A stretch of 64,000 nt of DNA from Halieaceae bacterium (GTDB lineage Bacteria; Pseudomonadota; Gammaproteobacteria; Pseudomonadales; Halieaceae). The stretch is taken from NCBI GenBank assembly GCA_028280635.1, contig JANQLM010000104.1:1-64000 (forward strand). The letters run 5' to 3'. The notes under the pieces were generated by a model. That model was not told where the DNA came from and did no database searches. It saw only the letters and a program-made list of their open reading frames with translations. Positions within the stretch are counted from its first letter, which is position 1, and the number at the start of each line of letters is the position of its first letter. Position numbers and translations under genes: made by a program. Shown here piece after piece: positions 43,260 to 53,076 of the stretch.

Positions 43260-43306
43260 ATTCGTAATGCGAAGGTCGGAGGTTCGACTCCTCTTTCCGG
43301 CACCAA
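43260..43306 (+). repeat. Right attachment repeat (orphan tRNA-Thr 3' part)
   Basis: An exact copy of tRNA positions 31-76 plus one base. It lacks the acceptor 5' strand and D-arm, so it cannot encode a tRNA. Just upstream, AGCAGCG repeats the tRNA bases that precede the left copy, but with extra bases in between, so homology extends imperfectly to the left. Confidence 0.95.
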
Positions 43307-43708
43307 ATCTCTCCTGTGGGTTCCATGACCCCTAATCGGGCAGCTCAAATCGATAACTCAAACCTCAGTTAATCCCACCTGCCAGACCCCAAAAAGACTC
43401 AAGTGGGCTACCCATGGGCTACATTGTTGTCGATGTTTCCGCACATGCAAACGTTCCTGCGACGGCAGAGGCCGGCGAAGGAGAATCCAGCCAGTCCACA
43501 AATCCATGAAGGCTGCCTCACGGTACTTCCAAGTATTGTTTCTCATTGTGTCGACTTTAAAGCACAAGTCTTTAGGGGAGTGTTGAGTATCGGGAACTGC
43601 GGCCACAATTCTCGACACGCCCTGTGCGGCTCAAAGCTTGCTTACCCAACACGTTCAGGCTAAAAAGATGACTTGAGCGGTATAGCGGTAGTGCGGGATT
43701 TGCACGCG
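43307..43708. other. Non-coding flank right of the island, with TGGGCTAC repeats
   Basis: About 400 bases with no convincing gene. Two TGGGCTAC copies (43404-43411 and 43415-43422) are spaced 11 bases start to start, one helical turn, a spacing typical of recombinase arm sites. This could be the relic of a further integrated element. The short open frames here have no ribosome sites or recognisable products. Confidence 0.45.
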
Positions 43709-45814
43709 ATGTCTTCCATATTTCGAACACTCCTTATTCTTCCCCTGGTTGCGCTGTTAGGCGGCTGCCTTTATGTCGAGCTGCGTGGTCCGGTCAGTGA
43801 CGCTTCCATAGAGATCGTCGAGCTACGGAACCAGGATCTGGTATTGCTCAGCGGCACCACCACCGACAGGCCCGGCATGGAGCAATTATTTGGCTCTGAA
43901 ACGTGGTCCGCACTGGGTCATGCCTGGAAGATGCTGATACTGGGCACCAGCGCCGACATTGACACTGGCAACCTCGAAGACGACACGCTTTACCTGGTCA
44001 TAGCCCGCCACGGCAGTGATGAAGATTCTGACGGCAATGGCCGGCCAGATACCGAGCCCCTACCCCTTGCGGAACCGCTCCACGCCATCATGACCGGGGC
44101 GCAGCTAAAGGCGGTACCCGGCGGACGTATCAGTGCGCTCACCGAGGCGGCGTGGCAATGGGTAGCGCCAGATCTGCACCGCTTGAGCGATGAGGAAGTA
44201 ATGGCTGCGCTGGACAACGTGGCCGAGCGCGCGGTTTCTGACGTGGATGGGGACGGTGGTGTCGACTATGAGGATATTCTCAGGTGGTCCGAGCTGACAG
44301 CCGCAAGCGCAGGGTACCTGCATGATCGCTCCTCCCTGGAAGGTCTCAGGGAAGCACTGACAGATTCCAGCGTGATTGCCGAGCCCGGCGATTACCTGTT
44401 CAAGCGCGCCTACCACGCACTTGGCGGGAAGCCAGATGCCGACAGGGACGGCGTTCCCGACGACCAGGACGTCACTACCGGCTATTCCAGCAAGACCACC
44501 TATGAACCTGGTGAAAATATCGATATCTGGATCAGCGGCGTAAGTCCGACCGGCGAGCCCCATGCTCCCGAAGGTCGTTGGCGCCTGATGCCGCAGGTCT
44601 ATGATCAGCAGAACCCCAACCAACCGATGATTGGCTTCCTGGAGTCCGAAGAGTTTCCAGGGGAATATGATTACGCGCGCCAGGAGTACAAGCTCAGCTT
44701 CCCCGCTCCCGACTATGCCGGCAGCTTTCGTATCTGGGTCGGGATGGGTTGTGCCGACTTCACAGCACAGTGTGGCGAGGTGCCGCCAGGCGATCGCTCC
44801 AGCACGGTGTACTTTGAAGTCGCCTGTGATGACGGCGTCGACTGTTCACGTTCGCTCGATCCGGCTCCCGGCGCCTATGTGACCAATAGCACCAAGATGA
44901 ATTTCATCGAAGCCATGCTGCAACGTGAGAACGGTGATCTACTGATTCTTGAGAGCGAAGTCACACAAACCCCCACCAACAATACCCGTCAGACCTTCAT
45001 ACGCCGATCACGCGACGGCGGGGCTACCTGGGAGACTTCTCACGAACTGCCCTACTCAACCCTGTGGGCGGAGATGATAGAGACCTCGACCGGTGAGCTT
45101 ATTGTGATGATGCAGTGCTACCCGTCCCAGTGTGTCTACCGTTCCGAGGACGGCAGCAACTGGAGTGAATACGACTATTTCGCTGAAAGCGACTTCGTGC
45201 CTGGCCAGTGCGGTGAGGAAGAGTGCTTTGAGTGGTACCTGAAGCCAAACTCGTTGATTGAGCTTAGTAGCGGCGGATTCATGCTGAGCTATGAGTTCAC
45301 CCCTCCGGGTCGTAGCGACAGGGATGTATTCTTGCGAACAACCGAAGATTTCGTCACCTGGTCTGACCCATTCCTGGTTGCAGGTGGCGAGGATGCGCAG
45401 TTTGGATCGGAATTGCTGCAGACGGAGGGTGGTTCACTGGTGATGGCCTACTCGTCCCGCACTGACGACAGACTAAGGGTCATGGCCTCCAACAATGGCA
45501 CCGACTGGGAGGTCCTGTTCTCGGTTGTCTATGACTGGGTCGTTGAGGGCATTGAACCGCAACTGGTCCAGAATAAGTTTGGCACCCAGTTGTTCCTGGG
45601 TGGCGGCACCGAAGAGGGTTACTTGGGCTTGTACGGGGTGCCGGTCGACCCAACAATTCCCGACCTCCAACTGACCAAGCTGGGCCAGAATATTACCCAG
45701 GGGTATCAGGCGACTGTGCTCAAGGATGGGGGTATTGGGATCGCGTACTCTCTTTACTTGAATAACCAGATAGACGTGTTTTTCGAAGACCTGGGCGTTT
45801 TGTTGCTTCCTTGA
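43709..45814 (+). CDS. BNR/sialidase-like repeat lipoprotein
   Basis: The protein is 701 residues from ATG 43709, which begins a signal peptide ending in the lipobox LLGGC. The first half has calcium-type loops DEDSDGNGRPD, DVDGDGGVDYED and DADRDGVPDDQD and a beta-rich carbohydrate- or surface-type region. The second half (about 400-700) is a propeller with Asp-box-like repeats (SRDGGATWE, SEDGSNWSE, NNGTDWE) as in sialidases and other exo-glycosidase folds. The catalytic Arg triad of true sialidases cannot be assigned, so enzymatic activity is open. It is a predicted surface-exposed or periplasmic protein next to the island boundary and may be accessory. Confidence 0.68.
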   Translation: MSSIFRTLLILPLVALLGGCLYVELRGPVSDASIEIVELRNQDLVLLSGTTTDRPGMEQLFGSETWSALGHAWKMLILGTSADIDTGNLEDDTLYLVIARHGSDEDSDGNGRPDTEPLPLAEPLHAIMTGAQLKAVPGGRISALTEAAWQWVAPDLHRLSDEEVMAALDNVAERAVSDVDGDGGVDYEDILRWSELTAASAGYLHDRSSLEGLREALTDSSVIAEPGDYLFKRAYHALGGKPDADRDGVPDDQDVTTGYSSKTTYEPGENIDIWISGVSPTGEPHAPEGRWRLMPQVYDQQNPNQPMIGFLESEEFPGEYDYARQEYKLSFPAPDYAGSFRIWVGMGCADFTAQCGEVPPGDRSSTVYFEVACDDGVDCSRSLDPAPGAYVTNSTKMNFIEAMLQRENGDLLILESEVTQTPTNNTRQTFIRRSRDGGATWETSHELPYSTLWAEMIETSTGELIVMMQCYPSQCVYRSEDGSNWSEYDYFAESDFVPGQCGEEECFEWYLKPNSLIELSSGGFMLSYEFTPPGRSDRDVFLRTTEDFVTWSDPFLVAGGEDAQFGSELLQTEGGSLVMAYSSRTDDRLRVMASNNGTDWEVLFSVVYDWVVEGIEPQLVQNKFGTQLFLGGGTEEGYLGLYGVPVDPTIPDLQLTKLGQNITQGYQATVLKDGGIGIAYSLYLNNQIDVFFEDLGVLLLP

Positions 45815-46104
45815 TCGGTTGGGGGCGCCCTTGCCGGGCCTGCTATGCTTTTGTCATGCGGCTTCCCCAGTTCAAGTTACCCTTGAAACGGAAGCTCAAT
45901 GTGTCACCGATATAGCGGGAATTCACATCCACTCCGCGATATGTCAGTACAGGCCTTCGACGGAAGGCTGCCCTGTTCGCCGCCTCTTTCCAGCACCACT
46001 TCTCCCATACGCAACTAAACCTTTGGCCTAGCTCCTTTGCGCTACAGACGGCGTGACCTTGCCCACCTAGTATTTGCCTAGGGAATGAATGTCAGGAGCG
46101 GTAC
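45815..46104. other. Intergenic region, no gene seen
   Basis: 290 bases, less GC-rich than the neighbouring genes, without an RNA gene, clear terminator or coding remnant. A TCAGGAG ribosome site for the next gene lies at its end. Confidence 0.55.
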
Positions 46105-46395
46105 ATGACTGATCATCAGACACTGCGCTGCCCTCACTGCCAGGGCGCCATGCGACCAGCCCATCGGCGGGCCGCGGGCTTACCCCTGCTGGTGCTGGCA
46201 ACGCTTTTACTGGCAGCGGGTATCTACCTGATGATGCTGAGCCCGCCGCGGCCCATCCTGGCGGTGCCGGCAACACTGATGATGGCGTTGGCCTGCACTC
46301 TGTTTATGCGCCGGGAACTGCTGTGGGTGTGCCACCAGTGTGGGGCCACCAGCACCGGCCAATGGTCGGAACCGAGAGAAGGCGCGGTCCGCTAG
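46105..46395 (+). CDS. Small zinc-ribbon membrane protein
   Basis: A 96-residue protein with CPHC at the N-terminus and CHQC near the end, a split zinc-ribbon pattern, around two adjacent hydrophobic helices (about 31-50 and 53-71). Both cysteine pairs would lie on the cytoplasmic side. It has a clear AGGAG ribosome site. No family name or role is recognised. Confidence 0.62.
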   Translation: MTDHQTLRCPHCQGAMRPAHRRAAGLPLLVLATLLLAAGIYLMMLSPPRPILAVPATLMMALACTLFMRRELLWVCHQCGATSTGQWSEPREGAVR

Positions 46396-47621
46396 CCTTC
46401 GACGATGTCGAAAGTCAGGCCGGCGTGCTCCTGCAGGCGGGCGATGAGGGTTTCACCCATGGCGCTGGCCGGGGTCCAGAAACCGCCGCCGCAGCTCAGC
46501 TCATCCAGCGCCAGGCATACCGCGGATTCCGCCAGCATCTTGGAGGTGGAGCCGTAGCCCGGGTCCATGTCGCCGCTGACCCTTGCCACCATGTCCCGGG
46601 AGGCATCGTCCGGGTGCCTGCCGTGTAGCAGGATCTCGTAAAAGCCGTTTTCGCGCACGTCCCGACTGGGACCTTCGCCGGGTTTGGGCAGAAACTGTTT
46701 GGCGATAGCTCGCAGCGGGCCGAAGGCCAGTGCGGCCGTTCCGGCGGTCATGGCGCCGGCGGCGAGTTTGGCTTTTGTTGCGCCCATGCCTTTCGGTGCC
46801 AGCATCGCCTCGTCGTAGCGGAAGTCCTCGCCATATTGCTGATTCAGTAGCGCGTTGCTGCGGCGTACCACGCGGGTGTTGATGGCGGCCATTACGAAGG
46901 GCAGGGTCCAGCGTTCGAAATCCTCGTCGTAGATGGCCACAGTCTGGTCGTTGACGTCTTGGCCGGTGATGCTGCCCGCCGGGTTCAGCGCGTAGGGGTC
47001 TGCCAGCAGTTGCCGCAGCGACCTGTCCCGCACCGCTTCTTCCATCACGTTGATCAGGCTGGCCACGGTGCCGCCGCTGAATTCGCCTTTGGCTTCCACC
47101 ACACGGTATTTAACGTGCTGCGCGGGTACGCCGTGTTTTGCCTGCATGGCGTTTTGCAGGAACAGCACGCCCAGGTCTGAGGGAATACTGTCAAAGCCAC
47201 AGGTGTGCACGATGCGCGCACCCGACGCCTCGGCGGTGGCCTGGTGGGCGTCTATCATCCGGCGCATCCACTGGGTCTCGCCGGTGAGATCGCAGTAGTG
47301 GGTGCCGGCGGCCACACAGGCGGCGACCAGCTTGGAGCCGTACAGGGCGTAGGGGCCTACCGTGGTGCAGATGACTTTGGCCTGCTCTACCATCGCCTGC
47401 AGTGAGGACTCCTCGTCGGAATCTGCGGTCAGCAGGGGGATGTCACCGTTCTGCAGTTCGTCGCGCACCTGCTCCAGCTTGCGGAGACTGCGGCCGGCCA
47501 TGGCCCAGCGCAACTCGCCGTCCACCCCGTATTTGTTGAGCAGGTATTCCGCCGCCAGCTTGCCGGTAAAGCCGGTGGCGCCGTAGAGCACGATATCGAA
47601 ATCGCGTGTTGTTTCGGCCAT
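46392..47621 (-). CDS. Saccharopine-dehydrogenase-like NADP reductase (trans-acting enoyl reductase type)
   Basis: A 409-residue protein with Rossmann motif LYGATGFTGKLAAEYL at the N-terminus and a conserved TVGPYALYGSKLVAACVAAGTHYCDLTGE segment, as in the saccharopine-dehydrogenase-like oxidoreductases related to mycobacterial trans-acting enoyl reductase. These differ from the lysine enzyme at 23.7 kb and probably act in lipid metabolism. It overlaps the end of the small membrane-protein gene tail to tail by 4 bases. Confidence 0.84.
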   Translation of the reverse strand: MAETTRDFDIVLYGATGFTGKLAAEYLLNKYGVDGELRWAMAGRSLRKLEQVRDELQNGDIPLLTADSDEESSLQAMVEQAKVICTTVGPYALYGSKLVAACVAAGTHYCDLTGETQWMRRMIDAHQATAEASGARIVHTCGFDSIPSDLGVLFLQNAMQAKHGVPAQHVKYRVVEAKGEFSGGTVASLINVMEEAVRDRSLRQLLADPYALNPAGSITGQDVNDQTVAIYDEDFERWTLPFVMAAINTRVVRRSNALLNQQYGEDFRYDEAMLAPKGMGATKAKLAAGAMTAGTAALAFGPLRAIAKQFLPKPGEGPSRDVRENGFYEILLHGRHPDDASRDMVARVSGDMDPGYGSTSKMLAESAVCLALDELSCGGGFWTPASAMGETLIARLQEHAGLTFDIVEG

Positions 47622-47645
47622 GGTTTAGTCCTGGACGGGTGGCGT

Positions 47646-49199
47646 TTAGTGAACGCCGTGCATGAGCTTCTTGAGCAGGGGTGACAGCAGCAGCACAATG
47701 CCGCCCACCGCCAGGCCTAACCACATGAGGTCGTTGAACAGCGCCGTGTAACTCGCCAGCGCCGCTGACACGTCGGCGATGGCGCCGCCTTCCGTGGGCA
47801 CGGCCGCCAGCTTGGCGATCTGCGCGGCCACGAACTCCGAGTAGGCGGTCGCCAGGAACCAGGCGCCCATCATCACGCCGACCACGCTGGGCACCGCCAG
47901 CTTGGTCACTGCGGACAGGCCGACCGGGGACAGACACAGTTCGCCGGTGGTGTGTAGCATATAGGCCAGCACCAACCAGATCGCCGCCACCCGGCCACTT
48001 TCGTCCGGCATGGTCGCGCCCAGCACCAGGGCCCCAAAACCCAGGCCTGCCTGGGCGATACCGAGGGCGAACTTCACCGGCGTGGTGGGCTCAAGATTGT
48101 GCCGGGCCAGGCTGGTCCACAGCCAGGCGAACACCGGCGCCAGGGTAAAGATGAAGAAGGCATTCATGGAGCCGAACTGGGCGGCGGTCAGTTCCACGCC
48201 CAGCAGGTTGCGATCCAGTACCCGGTCCGCATAAAGGGTCATGGAGGCGGCGCTCTGCTCGAACAGGGCCCAGAACACCACGGTGGACATGGTCAGCACG
48301 ATCAGTACAAACATGCGCTCGCGCTCTACCTTGTTGCAACGCTGGGTCAGGAACCAGGCCAGGCCCGCCAGCACTGCCAGCGCCAGCGTATTCAGCGTCA
48401 TCTCCACTACGGCATGGAACTGCAGCATCTGCCAGACGGCGAACACCGCCACCAGGGCTCCCAGGTAGATGGTGATTTCCTTGTTGAGCGGACCGAGCCC
48501 CGGCTGCTTCAGCAGCTCAGGCTCATGGGGCTCCGCATGGCCATGCAGGTATTTCTGGCCGCGCAGGAAGGTCACCAGGCCGAACAGCATGCCTATACCG
48601 GCGGCGCCGAAGCCGTAGGCCCAGCCATAGGTTTCACCCAGGTAGCCGCACAGCAGGGTAGCGGTAAAGGAGCCTATGTTGATGCCCATATAGAAGATGG
48701 TGAAGCCGGAGTCACGGCGCGGATCGTCTTCGCCGTAGAGCTGGCCGACGATGGTGGAGATATTCGGCTTCAGGAAACCCACGCCGACCACGATCAGCGC
48801 CAGCGAGAAATAGAACACCTGCAGGGCGAGCTCGTCGCGCACCACCTGGCCCTGCTCCATGCTGGCCGCCTGGCCCTCGAACGCCATGCCCAGGTGGCCG
48901 GCCACCAGACACAGGCCACCGAACACCACTGCCTTGCGCATGCCGAGGTAGCGGTCCGCCAAAAGCCCGCCGATCACGGGCATGGCGTAGACCAGCGCGG
49001 CATAGCCGCCGAGCACGTCGAGTCCCATGCTGTCGGTGAACAGGTGGTATTTGGTGAGATACAGCAACAGCAGGTATTTCATGCCGTAGAAGGAGAAGCG
49101 TTCCCACATCTCGGTGGCAAAGCACACGTAGAGGCCACGCGGGTGGCCCAGGAATTCGTCCGCTGCATCGCCAGCGGAGGTAATCGCAATGTCGCTCAT
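47646..49199 (-). CDS. Proton-dependent oligopeptide (POT/PTR) transporter
   Basis: A 517-residue MFS transporter importing di- and tripeptides with protons. It has the diagnostic ExxERFxxY motif in helix 1 (TEMWERFSFYGMKYLL), then RYLGMRKAV between helices 2 and 3, a GFTIFYMGINIGSF helix 5 and the C-terminal GELCLSPVGLSAVTKLA PTR2 signature. About 14 hydrophobic segments are visible, the prokaryotic POT form. It is 24 bases upstream of the reductase gene on the same strand. Peptidases of the M20, M28 and DUF885 families elsewhere in the window fit peptide use as nutrient. Confidence 0.93.
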   Translation of the reverse strand: MSDIAITSAGDAADEFLGHPRGLYVCFATEMWERFSFYGMKYLLLLYLTKYHLFTDSMGLDVLGGYAALVYAMPVIGGLLADRYLGMRKAVVFGGLCLVAGHLGMAFEGQAASMEQGQVVRDELALQVFYFSLALIVVGVGFLKPNISTIVGQLYGEDDPRRDSGFTIFYMGINIGSFTATLLCGYLGETYGWAYGFGAAGIGMLFGLVTFLRGQKYLHGHAEPHEPELLKQPGLGPLNKEITIYLGALVAVFAVWQMLQFHAVVEMTLNTLALAVLAGLAWFLTQRCNKVERERMFVLIVLTMSTVVFWALFEQSAASMTLYADRVLDRNLLGVELTAAQFGSMNAFFIFTLAPVFAWLWTSLARHNLEPTTPVKFALGIAQAGLGFGALVLGATMPDESGRVAAIWLVLAYMLHTTGELCLSPVGLSAVTKLAVPSVVGVMMGAWFLATAYSEFVAAQIAKLAAVPTEGGAIADVSAALASYTALFNDLMWLGLAVGGIVLLLSPLLKKLMHGVH

Positions 49200-49312
49200 G
49201 AAGCTGATCCGGGAATTATTGTTGTCGCAGCATTATACGGATGGCGGCGGGTCGTGGCGCGTAAATTTCCGGGAGTGCTAGAATCCGGCCATCAGAATAA
49301 CCGGTGATTTCC

Positions 49313-51025
<1,713 letters not shown>

Positions 51026-51087
51026 ATTGACAAACGCCCCTGGCGTGTAAATGACTGCAACAACCACAAAGAGGAACTGACACTGCC

Positions 51088-52653
51088 ATGAATGGTGCGG
51101 AAAGCCTGATCAAGACCCTGGTCGACAGCGATGTGGACATCTGTTTCACCAACCCGGGCACCTCTGAGATGCACTTTGTTGCCGCCCTGGATGAAGTCGA
51201 CGGTATGCGCTGTGTGCTGTGCCTGTTTGAGGGGGTGGTCAGTGGCGCCGCCGACGGCTACGCCCGCATGGCGCGCAAGCCGGCCTCGACGCTGTTGCAC
51301 CTGGGACCGGGTCTCGGCAACGCCCTCGCCAATGTGCACAACGCCAAGAAAGGTAACCAGCCGATGGTCAATATCATCGGTGATCACGCCACCTACCACC
51401 TGCAGTACGATGCGCCCCTGACCTCGGATATTGAGGGCATCGCCTGGCCTGTCTCGCACTGGGTGCATACCGCGGACAGCCCTGGCAGCATCGCCGCGGA
51501 TGGTGCCCGCGCGGTGGAAGAGGCGGGCAGGCACCGCGTCGCCACGCTGGTGCTGCCGGCGGACGTGTCCTGGGGCGACAACCCCGACGGCGCGACCCGG
51601 GCGCAGCCGCTGCCGGCGCCGCGGCGGGTGCCCGCGGAGGAGATAGCCAAGGCCGTTGAGTGGCTGGGCAATGGCCGCAACACCATGATTATGATGGGCG
51701 GCGCGGAGGTCACGGCGGCCGACTCCGAACTGCTTGGCAAGCTCAAGCAGGCCACCGGTGCCCGGGTGGGCACCGACACTTTCCCGCCACGCATTGCCCG
51801 TGGGGCCGGTCGCGCCAAGATCGAGCGCCTGCCCTACCTGGCGGAACTGGCCCTGGACCATATCAAGGACGTGGAGCAGCTAATCCTGTTGGGCTGCAAA
51901 TCCCCGGTGTCTTTTTTCGCCTACCCGAACCTGCCCAGCGTGATCGCCCCGGAGGGCTGCGAGGAGTTGCAGCTTGCGGTACCCGGTGACGACTTCACCG
52001 CCTGCCTGGAAGACCTGCTCGCTGCGGTGGGTGGGAGTGATGCCGAACCCGACCGCCACGCACTGCAACTGCCGGAGCTGGTCACTGGCGCCGAACTCGA
52101 CGTCAATGCGGTGGGTGCCGCCTTCGCCCACTTCATGCCCGAGAACGCAATTGTGGTGGATGAGGGTATTACCAGCGGCATTCCCTGCACGGTCTACTCG
52201 GAGACCGCGCGACACCACGACTGGCTCAACCAGACCGGCGGCAGTATAGGCTTCGGCCTGCCCAACGCCGTCGGCGCGGCCCTGGCCTGCCCGGAGCGGA
52301 AGGTGATTTGCCTCGAAGGTGATGGCTCCGCCATGTACACGATCTCCGCGCTGTGGACCATGGCGCGGGAGAATCTCGATATCACCGTGGTGATTTTCAA
52401 CAACCGCAAGTACTCCATCCTCGAGCTGGAGTTTACTCGCACCGGCGCGCGCGGCGGCGTGCCGGGACCGAAGGCGGCGAGCATGCTGGATGTGGGCAAG
52501 CCGGATATGGACTTCGCCGCCATGGCGACCGGCATGGGCGTGACCGCCTGGCAGGTGACCTCGGCGGACGAGTTCAATGAGCGCTTTGGTGCCGCTATGG
52601 CCCAGCGCGGCCCGGTGCTGATTGACGCGGTGATTCCCACGGCCTGGTCCTGA
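51088..52653 (+). CDS. Thiamine-diphosphate enzyme (acetolactate synthase/benzoylformate decarboxylase-like)
   Basis: A 521-residue ThDP enzyme. The N-terminal PYR domain has TNPGTSEMHFVAALDEVDGMRCVLCLFEGVVSGAADGYARM, with the catalytic Glu in LFEG. The PP domain has GDGSAMYTISALWTMA...NN for Mg-ThDP. It is shorter than classic IlvB (about 560-590) and lacks a linked small subunit. Usual database naming is acetolactate synthase large subunit, but a decarboxylase or carboligase of another 2-oxo acid is just as likely. AAAGAGGAA precedes the ATG. Confidence 0.86.
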   Translation: MNGAESLIKTLVDSDVDICFTNPGTSEMHFVAALDEVDGMRCVLCLFEGVVSGAADGYARMARKPASTLLHLGPGLGNALANVHNAKKGNQPMVNIIGDHATYHLQYDAPLTSDIEGIAWPVSHWVHTADSPGSIAADGARAVEEAGRHRVATLVLPADVSWGDNPDGATRAQPLPAPRRVPAEEIAKAVEWLGNGRNTMIMMGGAEVTAADSELLGKLKQATGARVGTDTFPPRIARGAGRAKIERLPYLAELALDHIKDVEQLILLGCKSPVSFFAYPNLPSVIAPEGCEELQLAVPGDDFTACLEDLLAAVGGSDAEPDRHALQLPELVTGAELDVNAVGAAFAHFMPENAIVVDEGITSGIPCTVYSETARHHDWLNQTGGSIGFGLPNAVGAALACPERKVICLEGDGSAMYTISALWTMARENLDITVVIFNNRKYSILELEFTRTGARGGVPGPKAASMLDVGKPDMDFAAMATGMGVTAWQVTSADEFNERFGAAMAQRGPVLIDAVIPTAWS

Positions 52654-52720
52654 TACCGCGGCCGGCAGGGTTTATACTCAGTACCCGGTATTCACAGGGC
52701 CACCGCGGCGCGGCTTTACT

Positions 52721-52780
52721 GCAGTCGGTGCAAGGGCAGTCGGTCCAAGCGCAGTCGGTCCAGGGGCAGTCGGTCCAAGG
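52721..52780 (+). repeat. Four 15-bp tandem repeats upstream of oadG
   Basis: Units start at 52721, 52736, 52751 and 52766 with consensus GCAGTCGGTCCAAGG and only one or two differences each. The array ends 14 bases before the oadG ATG, so it fills the probable 5' UTR or promoter. Confidence 0.92.
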
Positions 52781-52794
52781 TAAGCTGGCAGGTA

Positions 52795-53076
52795 ATGGAA
52801 AAAGATCTGATCTCACAGGGTTTGGAACTCACGCTGTTTGGCATGGGCACCGTGGTCGTGTTCCTGACCCTGCTGGTGTTCGTGACCTCGGGAATGTCCG
52901 CTTTCGTGGCGAAGTACTTTCCCGCACCGCCGGCGCCACCTGCTCCCGCTGCCGCCAGGGCTGCGGCTGAGCCTGTCACTGACGCCACCCTGCTGGCGGT
53001 GATCGCCGCCGCCGTGCACCAGCATCGCTTGTCACAAGCACCACTCTCGCAGCAAAAACGGGAACAGAATTCATGA
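52795..53076 (+). CDS. oadG: Oxaloacetate decarboxylase gamma subunit
   Basis: A 93-residue protein with one N-terminal membrane helix (about 11-35, [23 protein letters not shown]), then a Pro/Ala linker and a soluble tail. It joins OadA to OadB and binds the Zn that promotes decarboxylation. Its stop overlaps the oadA start (ATGA). The ribosome site is weak and the 15-bp repeat array lies just upstream. Confidence 0.9.
   Translation: MEKDLISQGLELTLFGMGTVVVFLTLLVFVTSGMSAFVAKYFPAPPAPPAPAAARAAAEPVTDATLLAVIAAAVHQHRLSQAPLSQQKREQNS

Larger units (their letters stand above)
40235..43306 (+). mobile_element. tRNA-Thr-integrated mini-island without integrase
   Basis: Two exact 47-bp direct repeats (40235-40281 and 43260-43306) bound DNA of 3025 bases per repeat unit. 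The left repeat starts at tRNA position 31, the last base of the 5' anticodon-stem strand, and includes the CCA; the right copy is an orphan tRNA 3' fragment. This is the classic scar of tyrosine-recombinase integration at the anticodon loop. Inside, base composition is clearly lower in G+C than around it (for example 26 of 60 at 42421-42480). Contents: a 74-codon ORF and an AAA_13/RloC-like ATPase. No integrase, excisionase or transposase is seen, so it is a non-autonomous or decayed element mobilised in trans. Confidence 0.9.

Noticed and set aside
43260..43306. Second tRNA-Thr gene
   Set aside because: Only the part from position 31 to the CCA is present; the acceptor 5' strand and D-arm are missing, so it is an attachment repeat.
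43403..43663. Small ORF right of the island
   Set aside because: No ribosome site, no family resemblance and composition typical of non-coding DNA.
52721..52780. CRISPR-like array
   Set aside because: Units are contiguous 15-mers without spacers; it is a simple tandem repeat.
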